Below, piece by piece: positions 12,756 through 24,954 of a stretch of 64,000 nt of DNA. The stretch comes from Anticarsia gemmatalis (taxonomy: Eukaryota > Arthropoda > Insecta > Lepidoptera > Erebidae): positions 9,052,001-9,116,000 of the forward strand of contig NC_134764.1 of NCBI RefSeq assembly GCF_050436995.1. Reading direction: 5' to 3'. The notes under the pieces were generated by a model that was not told the DNA's origin, did not search any database, and saw nothing but the letters and a program-made list of their open reading frames with translations. The first letter of the stretch is position 1. Every line of letters begins with the position of its first letter. Made by a program: the position numbers and the translations under genes.

Positions 12756-13436
12756 TGATTTGGCTCTAATGTTTGCTTTATATAAATACAACATCACTAC
12801 GTTTTTAACATGTTTAAGGATTTTTGATAGATTATTATTAAATCTACAAGAGACAACACGGCTAGTCCAGTAAGTCTCTTGTCGTGTCTGTATAAAATTA
12901 GCTCAAAAGTGACTGGACGAATAGAGTGATAAATATGAAGTGTGACTTACGGAAACTTTTATTGGCTAATGTGACGTTTTGAGTAAGTTTCCCAAAGATA
13001 CAATTTTTGATGTTTAACCTATTACTTTCTCATTGCAGGGCAAGGCTCTCTTGATAAACGAGGGAGAGGCTAGGCTTTGAGTACACTACGCTGGCCAAGT
13101 TGTGATAAAAAATATAAAACAATGTCTTGCCGTCGTTATAAAATATGTATGACAAACTTAACTATGAACAAAAATAAGTAATTAATTTAATACCTAGTTT
13201 AACATTATTAACATAAAAGTCAATGATAGTTTTACAATGGAATAAAGTTTATAATTTCTTGTCTGAATTCCTCATGCATGACATTATTTCATAGGTACAA
13301 TCTTAATCTTAGGCATCTATTAATTTAATTACCTTCTAACTTGCGTCAGCACTTTTTGCTTAAGTTTTGGGCACTAGTTTTGGGATTGTAATAAATTATT
13401 AATGTCGGACAAGTGTTCCTCATAATGCTTTTATTT

Positions 13437-13655
13437 TGACTGCCTCTGTAGCGCAGTCGGTAGTGTACCCAACTGCGGATAAGTCTTGGGTTCAATTCCC
13501 AGGCAACGTACTACTGGAGCTTTCTAATTTGATTATTCTACAACAGTAATACAGAGTTGGATAACGTGCCCGGTATATAGCAATGGGCTCGCAATCTATT
13601 ACATGGGATTGACATTGTTAATTGCGAAACATGAGTCTATTACATACACTTCGTA
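13437..13655 (+). repeat. tRNA-headed SINE (family C)
   Basis: The head is GACTGCCTCTGTAGCGCAGT, then GGTAGTGTACCC, and GGTTCAATTCCC as B box. The body reads AACGTGCCCGGTATATAGCA, GGCTCGC and TTACATGGGATTGACATTG, ending GAAACATGAGT. Copies stand at 19351, 27665, 40291 and inverted 14953 and 44303. Confidence 0.75.
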
Positions 13656-14952
13656 CAAAAGATTTCCCAGACTAAAATTATTAGTTGTGTTCCATCCAGT
13701 ATATAAATTACCTGTGTAAATTACCATCCAAATACGTTAAGAAGTTTGGCGTGAAAGACTTATTGATGTTTATAAGATCATTGGAAACGCTATTTTCCCC
13801 CAAAAATTTCTACATACCTAAATAGAAAGAAACTGCACGTATACAAATTAACAGCCATGCATTATTTATACGATATAGTAAACCAATACAAGCCAATAGT
13901 TTGTTCGAAATTACTCCTGCAAAATAATCGTATGCATTCGCCCTTACTAAGTTTCCTTATAGACTGGAATCTAGTTATGGATAATAACAACACAATTATT
14001 TTTACGACATTTCCAACAAAGAATAACTTGTTCGTATAAGTAATTAAGTACAATTTTATAGAAGTAATTAAATTCTAACGTTCTTTAGACACGCATTGTT
14101 TTATGTAAAAAATACTTGAATTAATTTATGATAACAAGATTAGGTATCCATATCATTAAAATATGTTTGAAAATTTAGAAACCTTTACCTCAGAAATCAG
14201 GGGTAAGACTGAAAAAAAAGGTAATTCGTTTATAGTTCTGAGTAAGAGTAAAAATCACGTGGATCGCCGAGGTGGTGATAGTGGCAAGGTAACCACGCTG
14301 ATTCACATATTATTATCACGTGCGGTTTGAAGGATAAGAGCCAATAAAAGGGCTCTATGTTATCGAAAATGTAATGTCGGTCAGTGCAATCCCGTTACAG
14401 GAGGATTTTATTGTTTTGATATCAGTGGAGCTTAATGTTGGTGTAATTTAACAAAGAATCCAAAGAGACAATTTCTCTGTGCTTTCTTTCAAGAGTTAGT
14501 TGATGAATGTTGCTATTTGTATTGATCGTGAATATTAAAACTTGTTTTGCAAGTAACTAAACCCGGCAGAAGTCTATTTGCGCAAGTTTTTAAATGTTCA
14601 AAGTCGCTTGCGCAAGTTAACTTTCGCTGTTTGTTTTGCTAAAAAACATTTTTCATAATATTTGTAGTTTGAAAAGACTAACAACAAAATACATTTTTTA
14701 TTGCTATTACTATGATAAATATTATTTATGGAAATTGGTCACGTGCAACTAACCTATTAGTTACCTAATAATATTTTGTAATTTATGAGGCGTTTGACAT
14801 TCAGTAGATATTCCAAGATATTTGGCAACAAAAAAAGTAGTTTGAGATTCTTCTATTAACTTGTGAATCACTAGTATAATTTCGTTATCAGATTCATATG
14901 ATATATTTTGTAAACTTTTTACTTACAACATCTCGCCTGTTGTATCTACCCA

Positions 14953-15172
14953 AAGGTGTATTAAATACTCTCACGCTGGGCATTGACAACGTTAGTCTTA
15001 CTCATTCCAAAGAAGGTGAGCCTATTGCTATGTACCGGACATATAACCATACTTCAAGCTGCTGTAGAGAAAATTATAAAACCCAAACAGCACTTAACCT
15101 GACTCAGGATCTACGAGAACACATCGAACCCGATAACTCATGATCGGCAGTCATCTATACTATCGCCCAGAC
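14953..15172 (-). repeat. tRNA-headed SINE (family C), inverted
   Basis: Plus-strand text GACAACGTTAGTCTTACTC, GAGCCTATTGCTATGTACCG and ATCGAACCCG is the reverse of the family C body and B box. The head on the right is worn. An 81-codon open frame over it is a by-product of the repeat. Confidence 0.65.
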
Positions 15173-15830
15173 CAAAGAGCTTATTAAAAGAAATTAAAAT
15201 TATGTTTTTATTAAACTGTTTACTTGTTATTGTTGCCTACTAATTTGCGCAGCAGATAATTTACGCTCCTGTCACGTGTACCGAGGCATGCTTTGTGACG
15301 CACAGTTTTTATCGGAACTTTACACATAGTGTAATAATAATTAGACACATTGAGGCTAGATTCGCATTGATCGTCAGTTTTTTAGGTATTAGTGTACTCT
15401 TTTAGAAATATTGCCGTCGTATCGTGAGCTAAGATCAAGCTCATTCAGAACACGCTAGGGGCGCTGATTAGTTGAACATAAGATTTTTTCGATATATACT
15501 CGATACTTGTACATAATCGCATATAATATACAGTGCCTGCAATATATCATTAAATCACTTTTAAAATGACAAATTGATTAAAGTAATAATTTGACATGAT
15601 TGTTGCGTCCTTTTTCATCACACTCGTGGCATAATTAATACAAGGACATTTCCAGAGATAAAAGTAATTATTTACCTAAAGGTAAAGCATGATTTACATG
15701 TCTTGCTATATGCTTTAAAAGTATTCAGAGCGCCTGCACTTATTTTCATTTTTACTATCGCATTTCTGTACTTAACATTTTGTTTCGAACAGGCTTTAAA
15801 CAAAAATATCACTTGCACATTTCAAACTCC

Positions 15831-15836
15831 TTTATT
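15831..15836 (-). terminator. Probable poly(A) signal of gene 3
   Basis: AATAAA on the minus strand 384 bp past the gene 3 stop, followed by AT-rich sequence. The intervening DNA holds a short SINE remnant. Seen as a motif; use is inferred. Confidence 0.4.
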
Positions 15837-16219
15837 TTCCACATATAAATAAGTAATCAAATAAAAATCTAAAGTAAATAAAATACCAGCAACAGCAACA
15901 AGTAACTTAGATATAAATAATCCTTTTCCTCCTGATGATAGGAACATTTGAACATTCTTGCAGGCATGAAAAGTCCTCACACCACCCACTTTGCCAGTGT
16001 TGACGACTCAGGCTTTACCACTCACTCATTCTGTTAAAAGAAACCTTTGCCAATAATGGATTAAAAATTGATGAACTGGAAATCCCTAATCAGCAGTGCG
16101 ATTATTAAACTTCTGATGTATTATCGCATGTCCTTCATGGTTTTTTTTTATCATGTAACGTCCTAGCCGATATCTGGCTACGACAGCCAGTATCATTGAA
16201 ACCAGTCCATAGTCCATAA

Positions 16220-19200
16220 TTAGTCCACACACAAAGTCTTGAAAGATCCAGGCATTCCAGAATATTCTTCGTTGAATTTGCACTGCAGTCTGCAAGATTC
16301 ATCTGTTGTCGCCTCCTCCATCAACTTCAATTTGCCTATGTGCTCTTCTGTGCTTACTGCTTCGAAATTTTGTACTGGAAAAAATATAGGCAATTGTGTA
16401 TAGATATCACAGAAATTATAATCGCTTCGAATCTGCTTTGTAAAACACGGTACGAAGAGACGATGTTAGAAAAAACGGTTCTGGTTGGTTGTCGATTTGG
16501 ATAAACGTCATTAAACCTGATCAAAAGCCTTTGATAGGCATATCATTATTACTATGATATCAATGTTTACGAATTCAAACATTTAAACAATGCTGTTACC
16601 GCAAGGAGTCTAATCAATAATTGCTATAAAAGAAAAATCTACAAAGAGGTCATTTTTATTCTAAGAATTAACAATAGTTTTACCTGCTAACTCCTTCATA
16701 GACTTTTCTGTTCCTCCCAGTTCTTCTGGCAGTAACTCCTTTGGTACATGTTCATACAAACTTTCCATATTGGGATGTACTATTACTCTTTGTCTCAACT
16801 TGGCTGAGAGCCCTTGCTTGAACAACATCAGTACGGCTTCAAAGAACTTTGATCCGCTAATCAAATGGATCTTCTTCATTCTTTGGCCCATGGCTTCCTG
16901 AAAAGCAAAATACATATATAAGTTAGAGCTTGTCTACCTTTGATACATAGACTTGCCACCAACCTTACACTTTATCTGACATCAGCATGCTGGCCAAGTG
17001 GATGCCACATTTTGTTAGGTAATGCGTTTTTTGAAAAGCAGCAATAGTAGCGAAAGGTGTGAAGATAGTGTTATAGTACATGGACTTAGCAAAGACTTGT
17101 ATGCGAAGTTCGAGGCGAGCGTAAATATACAAAATTCAGACGTTAGATCAACAGTTTTCCGCAGGCTTACGCAGCTGGTGGTGGCCTGTTTGATACAGCT
17201 CCTTTATTTTTTATTTTTGGTAATACACATAATCATTTATTAAATCTTTAGCTTAGTTGTATAAATGCAGTACTGCTACTGCAGTTATACAACTAAGCTG
17301 AGTAGATGAGTTAGTTTCAGCTGCTGTAGAATGTCAAAAGTGGACCAAATATCGGTCCTCATGCAAGATACTTACGACAAGCAAAGTCATCGCCTTGTGA
17401 ATGATTATGGGGTTGAATTTTTTAACAATGTTCATTGTTATTGTCCTCGAGTCCGCAATCATCTCGTAGCCGTGACAATAGTCGTTGCACAGCATGTAGT
17501 GGCCGAGCTGAAATATAGGTTATTTTTTTTTACATACATACGATACATTTAGTTGCCTCCGATTCATACATTTGTGCGATCCACAAATAATTGTTTCGGG
17601 TCTGGTTGTACTTTGTTCCCGTTATTTGTATGTTTGTAACAGTCCCTCGACACAAGAGCAATGCTTAGTACAGGAGTTGTCTTTTTATAAAAAACACGCT
17701 TTTTATACCCGAAGGTGTAAGAAAAATATTCGCCATTAACAATGTTAGTGCATCGACCTGGAAATCGAACCTTACACCACGTGGTTAGCAGTTGAATGCT
17801 CAACCGACCGCGCCACGTCGTCAGTTGCCACCTAATGTAGTGCGCTTCCAAATTACAAAAAATACCGACTTAAAAAAATATTTCACATTGTCTCACCACA
17901 ATTAGATATCTATAGTAGTCGATAAATTTGAAATCATTGTCATCGAGTCCGCTTGCTTTCGTGATTATAAGTCTGTAATTATCTGTGGTTGGTTTTGGCA
18001 TCACACAGGTGTCTCTAAAAACAGAAAAAGGTTTATGAAACTGAGTGCAAAATAGAAGTACGAAAAAGAAGAGAAAGCGTTTGCTTCGGACAAATATTAT
18101 CTTATAGTCCCGTTATTGTTGCTCGTCTATTGCTTAAATCTCATAAGCTCCCGCGATAGATATAATTTATTACTCGCACTTGCATCAAAAAAGGCTATTG
18201 TCTAGTCGTGGTTTTCTGTAAGTTCTATAGCCGGATCAACTAGTAGAATACCCCTCGGCAACTTGCTGAGGGGTATTCAGAGATACAATTTATCAGATTA
18301 AAATTAATAACGCGGTTTTTGAGGGCATGCAGAGTCCCCAATCAGTTGACTAGCGTAGTGGACTCAAGGCTTAACCAATCCTTTTTTTGGGAGGAGACCC
18401 TTGCCTAGCAGAGGGATCGTAATGGAAAATAAATTAGCGGTAGTACCAAACAGACCATCGTAGGCTTCATATGCGTCAATGCGTGCGGGTCACTGATGAT
18501 CTAAATTCAAAATTTTGTACCTACACGTCCGCCAGCAGCAAATCTTGTATGCAAGGCTCTTTACTATGTAGTTGTTGCATGGATAAGTAGGATCTTTATT
18601 TTAAGCTAATAATTCTGTTATCAACGAAATCTTATACTCACTGGATAACAAACAACGATTTGAATTCATTCTTCACGTCGAAATTCTGTAAGAACTCGGG
18701 CATCAAATTAGTGCAAGTGCAGAGTCTGTCGAAGCGTTGTTTTGTTCTCTCGATAGACCCCTTGTTGTAGATCAACCAGCGCTCCAAGTATTCTGGATCT
18801 GTAAATTTAAATATATAAGATGTTCGTGGCTTAGTTTACAACAGTCGCACGGATCGATCTCTGAGGTTAAGCTACGCTTACCGAGGTTATTCCGTGGATG
18901 GGTGACCATCTTATACATATCGAGTTCTTCCGTGTTTCGGAAGGCACGTTAAATTGTGGGTCCCGGTTGTCATTTTCGAAGATCTTTGACAGTCGTTAAC
19001 AGTAGTCAGAAGCTTGAAAGTCTGACAACCAGTCTTACCGAAGGGTATCGTGTTAATACCTAAGTAACTGGGTTGCGGAGGTCAGATAGGCAGTCGCTCC
19101 ATGTAAAACACTGGTATCCAGCTGCATCCGGTGAGACTGGAAGCCGACTCCAACATAGTTTGGAACAAAGGCTAAGCGAATATATATATATAAGATGTTA

Positions 19201-22200
19201 AACATTGCTTGTATATAATGTAACAACAACGATTATTTTTAATATGTTCAAATGTGTTACCAAAATATAAGTAGGCATTGCTATTACAATTTGTGACGTA
19301 AGCCGAACCTATGGGCTTAGAATGGAATAGAATTTTTCAAGGTTTGAATTTTTGCGACTGCTGTGGCCCGGTCGGTAGTATAACCGACTGCTGATTGTGA
19401 CCTCTCGGGTTCGCTTTCTGGGTCGGGCAAATTAGGTACCATTGTTCTTCTCTGATTTATATAAGAATATTCCTTAATAGAAGAACAAAGTTTTGTAACG
19501 TCATAAATGGCAATAAACTCGCCCCTTTTACATGGGAATAACATAGTTAACGGCGAAACGTGAGTCCTATGTATTTGACACTATGTGACTCATTTTTGTT
19601 ATGAAAATATTATTTATAAATTATTTCAGTGAAGCAAAAAATATGACGTGTTTATCTACTTCAAAAAATTATAATAAAAGCTAGGGCCACATAAAATACT
19701 GAATGTTTTTTAATTGTTATTGTTTCAAAGTAGATTAAAAATCTTATGTGAGAATGAGAACTATTTTTCTTTGTTATTTCAAAATACAGACAACTTTAGT
19801 ACGACAAATTATTGAATAATTAGCCTTTTGAACAATAGAAGTACCGGATATAAAAATAAAGTCAGTTTTTCATTGATTTTTATCATTTTATGCTTAAATT
19901 ATACAATTTTTGTATTTTAACGAGTTACATTTAGTGGACTTTAAAAAATATCATATATTTAAACCCCTTAGTTATATTATTCATACGTTTTTGTTTTTAT
20001 ATCAGTCTTGTCTTTCTTCCAACTATGTTGGAGTCGGCTTCGAAGTGGTGAATCTTCGGTAGTGATGCTAAAGTTATGATGGATGATAGTAACTCAATCA
20101 CGCAATAACGATTTGATACAATATCGGCACACACTAGAATACATTCTGGAATAAAACATAGAATCATTTTTATCCTGCATGTGGGATCCCGCAGAATATT
20201 TTCAGTTTATACGCGGACGAAGTCGCGGGCAAAAGCTGGATAGAGGGTAACATTTGATTTATACTTAAATAAATTTTATTTAAATTTGGTAATTTTACGC
20301 TAAACTGACTGTTAATAGTTTATCAAGGTAAAAATAAATCGGGGTACTCCGGGACGGGGGCCTCGGAGATCGGGGTACTCAGGGACTAACCCGAAATTTT
20401 AATGCGTTGTATATGCGTAAGCATTAAAACACATCATAATTTAAGTATTAAAAAAAATAAGAAATATTGTTTCCACTCTGTATAATTTTTGCATAAATTT
20501 TTGGTGTTATTGTTATGTTTATAGCAAAGTAATTTATTTATTTACATTTATATGGTCAAAAGTAATAAATTACGCTGTAAAAAAATTATGATGTTTAAGT
20601 ACTTATTAACATTAATGTCTTCATGGTCGCTTGTACCTGTAAAATAAATTGCATTCGAAAAAATATTATGTCATTTGTTATTCAAAAGTAATTATGTAGG
20701 TAGGTATATAAGACTAACTGTTCCGCGCGGTTCCACTCGTGTTTATTTTGGACTTGACTTAAAATATTTAAGCAATCTTATATTTGAGCCTTTCTTTTGA
20801 GCCGTTTGGACTTGAGACCATGTGGTCTTGAGGCAAGTTCAAGAAAAATGGTTCAAGAAATCTCACACTAAACCAACAGCGTGACACGTGACCGAAAGCT
20901 GGCCTTTTTTTAGGACAAAGAATAAGCATTGCCATACAACTTGGCTACGGCAGAGTTTAATTTTAATTCGTTTAGAAGTTTTTGAGCTAACGTGGGACAA
21001 ACATCCTCACAACCTTTCGAAAAAGTCATTAACAAATTTTGAACAAATTCTCGAACTCTATACTAGGTGATAATAAGCTTCATAGTATTAATTCTTGTCT
21101 AACGAAGACGATTGCCGTGACCACCAGTACTATAAAGTAGCTTGAGATAATTACCTAGTAACTTTATAACTGACCTTACCAGTCATAAATTGATTAAGGC
21201 CCTTTGCAACATGGTTTTCCTTAACACGAACAATTTCTACGTAAAACGGAATCAATTTATTCAATTCCAAAAACTAGCACTCTCTTGTCGGAATGAAGGG
21301 TGTGATAAAACCCCGAGTCAATGACACTGGTCAACCGCCGCTTTAATACCTATTGTGAAGATTTTTTAGGCATATATAGGGTTTCATGAGAGTATTTTGT
21401 CTTAAACGCACATAACTTGGAAATGCCATTGATGTGTTGCTTTTGGTTCGGGACCTCGTGCATAGCAATGGGACAATGATTAATTAAATTAAATTTTATG
21501 AAATTACTAGCTGACCCGCGCAACTTCGCTTGCGTCACGTAAGAGAGAATGGGAATTTCCCCCGTTTTTGTAACATTTTTCGTTACTACTCCGCTCCTAA
21601 TGGTCGTAGCGTGATGATATATAGCCTATAGCCTTCCTCGATAAATAGGCTATCTAACAGTGAAAGAATTTTTCAAATCGGACCAGCAGTTCCTGAGATA
21701 AGCGCGTTCAAACAAACAAACAAACAAACAAACAAACTCTTCAGCTTTATAATATTAGTATAGTATAGATTAAACCTGTAAGAGTAACAACAACCAACCA
21801 AAGCATAAAAAAGCTGTCACACGCATCTGTTTATATTTCAGTTTTTCTTGCTTCTTGTCCTAAATTTCTACATTGAGAAACAGGCACATCTTAAAAGTAG
21901 GTATTAGTGCATAGGTTCTATATGAGGCGACAGACCATTGCGAAGGCAGTAAACCGTATCACAATGTCCAGTCAAGCCTAGATCACGGTCATGACAAGGT
22001 ATGGGTATCAGATTAAGGTGTGTGTTTCTCCCTCAGAAGAAAGATTATTTTTTATAAAGATACTAGCTGACCCACTGGGCTAAACGCTGGTTCATTCTGG
22101 TGAAAGATGTTTTCAGGGTTTGATCTTTTTAATTAATTGTGTCGGGTCCCACCCACACTCTATTAAATAAAGAACTTTATAATCGGTTCTGACCGACAAA

Positions 22201-24424
22201 CAAACTTTGCATTTTTTATTTTAAATATACACATGAAGTAATTTGTATGAATTATATTTTATCTGACTGCGCAACATGATATGATTTAAGTTTTGGAATA
22301 TTTACATCAATCAACTATCATTTATCTTTAAAACACATAAGGAAAGATTTGGCTCAAAAATGCCTTAAATACTCTACAAATAATGAACTGCTTTAATTTG
22401 TCTTATTATGTAAAAGCACCTTACGTATAATTTCTGAGAAAAAAGCCAATCATTATCATCATAATAAGTCGATACAACTGGTTCGTGATCAATCACAAAA
22501 GAATACTTCGCGCTGTAATTACTGTTCGATTCCAACTTGAATTAAGTAATTATTAAATGCAAGTATGTCTCGGTAAATAAGATATCTGCGCAGATTCTTA
22601 GGTCATAAAAAAAAAAGCACAGAAATTCTTGGTAATGACCAGTCTCAATATTAAATAAGTCCACTACAATTCTTGGTGATTGAAAGTTTCAATTAACCTA
22701 TTGATTTGTTCCCACCTGCAAAAATAATTTTAAATTTTTTGGTCATATTAAAAAATATATAATTATGCTAAAGTATTGATTAGTGCAAAAAATATTTTTC
22801 TGGACTGGTCTAGAAAATATCAATGTCATAAGTCTAATAATATATGTACATCATGAGGTGGAAGACCTAAACCTTCTTAATATAGTTCTTTTAGTACTGA
22901 GCAAGGATTTCCTCCCGACCTTGACTCACAACCACCTTTTGATATTATTATAAGAGAGTAGAAAAACGTTCCGTCCAGCACGAGAGTGATAATAAAGTGA
23001 TAGATTGTTGATTGATATTAAATGAATAACTCTCAGATTTAAAGATGTTCTCCTTCACCTTTATATCAAATGGCAACTGTTTCTAATAGTCACACGAGTT
23101 TAAAAATCAGTACCTATGTTACCAAGTTTCTAAACCTTGAGGCTTTTTATATTCAGTTACAATTAATAATAAATAAGAAACTCCTGGGCAAGAGAATGAA
23201 TTTATTATTACCTGGATTAACAAAAAATAATGTATTTTTTCCTTAGCCTGTTCGAATGTCCCACTGCTGGGCAAAGACCTCCCCCCTTCCCTTCCAAATC
23301 CTCCTATCGGCAGCAAGATCCGACCAGTCCTTTTCAATTTTCAAAAATAATATTACCCTGGAAAATATTTCTACGTAGTCGAAGTCATTGGCAGAAGCTG
23401 GTATATCTAAATAAATCTAACCCTATACCGTTCCTCTTGGGATAGGAGCTACTTACTCCCTGAATGAAGCCTAAAGTACAGTTGCTGGCCGAATGTACAT
23501 GGAAACTTTGCGTCACATCAAGGGCTGTTTATAGGAACTTGAGGATTAAAGGTTCTACTAACTAACTGCGAACTACGAGTACGTCATTATCAAAAGAATG
23601 AAATTACTGTGACAATGTGTAAGTGTGGTATAATGCCATAACGTAGTTCGTAAGTTTGAAATGGCCTGAGTATAGCATATTTTATTGTTCAAGTGCATCG
23701 AGATTTTGCAAAAAATAAAAGGATAAACCAGTCAATTCATTTTAATACGATTTTTATTAAGCTTAGGTGTTAAAATAATTGAGCAGAATTAATTTTGTTT
23801 TTGTATTTTTTGGAGAATTAACGTTCTTGTTTACATCGGTTTACAGCTTCTACGAAAATATTAGGTACAATGATGATATCATTCGATTTATAAAATCGAT
23901 TCAATATAATAATGTTACTTACTTAATTTTACAATCGTATTTATTTCGACAATACTTAAATTTTATTTTTCAAGCCTTCCAAAAATTTGTGAATAATTTA
24001 GAATACAAAAATTTTTAATTGCATGTGAAACTAGGAAAAATGTAATTAAAAAAACAAATCTAATTATTTGTTACTACTTGAAAATTACCTCAAAACCGTG
24101 CTTGAATTAATTTAAAGAATAAATACTAAAAATAAATTAATTACTCTCTCGCAGCTGGGTTAGAGTTTTTCCCTGAACAAGCAAGGGTTTAAACCAAAAG
24201 TCCTTCTCACTAACCAAGTGTAAGTAATTTAAACCAATCATTCAAAATAAAAATTACTCACCGAAATCTTTAATCCTGAAATGACTTTGCTGTTTAATCC
24301 AATCCGACAACTGCTGAATATCCTGTTTCAATTTATTCAAGTCTTCGTACCCAACTGCTTTCCGAACATGTTGCATTTGATTCTCATTAAATTTCAATAT
24401 CTTGTTCGATTTTATTTCCTCCAT
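16220..24424 (-). CDS. CRAL-TRIO lipid-carrier protein, gene 3 of array (group A)
   Basis: Complete 312-residue Sec14-like carrier. Exons are 24424-24262, 18798-18642, 18014-17897, 17507-17376, 16897-16684 and 16374-16220; exon lengths and phases equal gene 2 exactly. Motifs are DWIKQQSHF (41-49), IYNKGSIERTK (64-74), NDYCHGYEMIADS (154-166), KKIH with His201, and LLPEELGG (245-252, Leu where the other five have Tyr or Phe). The tail has FNEEYSGMPGSFK and Cys289, Cys293 and Cys310. Intron 1 is 5.5 kb, by far the longest in the array, swollen by a 5S-headed SINE, a family C SINE and a Helitron. Intron 2 and intron 4 each contain a short hairpin. The start sits 56 bp after a TATA box and near a Helitron. 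Probably cytosolic; ligand unknown. Confidence 0.93.
17250..17299. repeat. 22-bp hairpin in gene 3 intron 4
   Basis: Arms 17250-17271 and 17278-17299 pair with a single mismatch around a 6-base loop. It lies between exons 4 and 5, 77 bp downstream of the exon 4 donor in transcript direction. No second copy is seen in the window. Confidence 0.85.
17573..17835. repeat. Two SINE pieces back to back in gene 3 intron 3
   Basis: 17573-17698 is a headless family A body in plus orientation (CGATCCACAAATAATTG, GTCTGGTTGTACTTTG, TTAGTACAGGAGTTGTC). 17700-17835 reads on the minus strand as a tRNA-like head (GACGTGGCGCGGTCGG, then GGTTCGATTTCCAGG). The junction makes a small composite. Confidence 0.65.
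18246..18278. repeat. 33-bp palindrome in gene 3 intron 2
   Basis: Outer arms GAATACCCCTC and GAGGGGTATTC are exact complements. Inner GCAA/TTGC pairs after one mismatch, leaving almost no loop. GC-rich against an AT-rich intron, and no other copy is seen here. Confidence 0.85.
18310..18430 (+). repeat. SINE B tail fragment in gene 3 intron 2
   Basis: GAGGGCATGCAGAGTCCCCA, GTAGTGGACTCAAGG and GGGAGGAGACCCTTGCC are the family B 3' body without its head. 5'-truncated copy. Confidence 0.7.
18824..19190 (+). repeat. 5S-like SINE with long tail, gene 3 intron 1
   Basis: The head GATCTCTGAGGTTAAGCTAC and GGATGGGTGACC resembles the internal control region of 5S rRNA. The body then differs from the other 5S SINE and ends GAGACTGGAAGCCGACTCCA, AACATAGTTTGG and GGCTAAGC with a short TA repeat. 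The tail recurs at 20015 (inverted), 39115 and 51795. Probably a second 5S-headed family. Confidence 0.65.
19351..19585 (+). repeat. tRNA-headed SINE (family C), gene 3 intron 1
   Basis: Head GCGACTGCTGTGGCCCGGTC, GGTAGTATAACCG and B-box-like GGGTTCGCTTTC, with body ending CTCGCCCCTTTTACATGG and GGCGAAACGTGAGTC. It matches 13437 and 40291. Confidence 0.75.
21507..21769 (-). mobile_element. Non-autonomous Helitron (H1), gene 3 intron 1
   Basis: Read on the minus strand it starts TCTATACTATACTAATATTA, runs through AAGCTGAAGAG, a (GTTT)n tract and an ACCAATAGG-like core, and ends with the hairpin CGCAAGCGAAGTTGCG, then CGGGTCAGCTAG. TC start, terminal hairpin and CTAG end are Helitron signatures. 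No Rep/helicase is encoded. One of twelve near-complete copies in the window. Confidence 0.88.
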
Positions 24425-24451
24425 AGTGACTTTGCGTACTGATACCGACGG

Positions 24452-24486
24452 TCTGACCGCCTTTAATAATGCAAAACGCTTTTATA
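24452..24486 (-). promoter_or_regulatory. Core promoter of gene 3: TATAAAA plus TCAGA initiator
   Basis: TATAAAA reads 24486-24480 and TCAGA 24456-24452 on the minus strand, giving A(+1) at 24454, 32 nt from the first T of TATA. The 5' UTR would be 30 nt. Spacing and initiator match gene 1. The Helitron at 24519 begins only 33 bp further upstream. Confidence 0.65.
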
Positions 24487-24518
24487 GTAAGTCTATGTTC
24501 TGAACGTTGAAAAAAATA

Positions 24519-24767
24519 CTAGCTGACCCGCGCAACTTCGCTTGCGTCACATTAGCGCGAGAATGGGTGAAATTTTTCCCCGTTTTTGTAACATTTTTTA
24601 CTGGTACTCTGCTCCTTTTAGTAGTAGCGTGATGTTATATAGCCTATAGCCTTCCTCAATAAATAGGCTATTTAACACTGAAAGAATTTTTCAAATTGGA
24701 CCAGTTCCTGATTAGCGCGTTCAAACAAACAAACAAAGAAACTCTTCAGCTTTATAATAAGTATAGA
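24519..24767 (-). mobile_element. Non-autonomous Helitron (H2) upstream of gene 3
   Basis: Same family as 21507: CTAGCTGACCCGCG and the CGCAACTTCGCTTGCG hairpin at the left, CTCTTCAGCTTTATAAT with TATAGA at the right. It lies 33 bp from the gene 3 TATA box and 95 bp from the ATG, so nearly all sequence upstream of the core promoter is transposon. Same orientation as the gene. Confidence 0.88.
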
Positions 24768-24954
24768 TATAGATGTAAAGCAAATTAATTTATTATTGTA
24801 TTGTTTGTGTGAATGTGCGTACAGATTTCTATGTCTATGTATATATAAGTGAGGAATATAACCTTCCATCACGTTAAGGACTTAGTTCTATGGACCATGA
24901 GTATGATTTTTTTTTTCGAAAAACGGCATGCGTATAATAAATATTATAAACGCA

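Larger units (their letters stand above)
11422..15830. other. Intergenic between genes 2 and 3, repeats only
   Basis: It contains a family Q MITE (12660-12755), two decayed antisense SINE B tails (about 12180-12330 and 13020-13100), and SINE copies at 13437 and 14953. The rest is unassigned AT-rich sequence. Short open frames at 11915-12100 and 13857-14053 show no domain, no splice partners and no homolog in the array, so I do not call them genes. Confidence 0.5.

Noticed and set aside
13438..13510. Apparent tRNA gene (A and B box present)
   Set aside because: Same head is joined to a shared body at several places; it is the promoter of a SINE. Acceptor stems do not pair.
21710..21740. CRISPR-like short direct repeats (CAAA)n
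   Set aside because: A simple microsatellite inside a Helitron, without spacers, in a eukaryotic genome.
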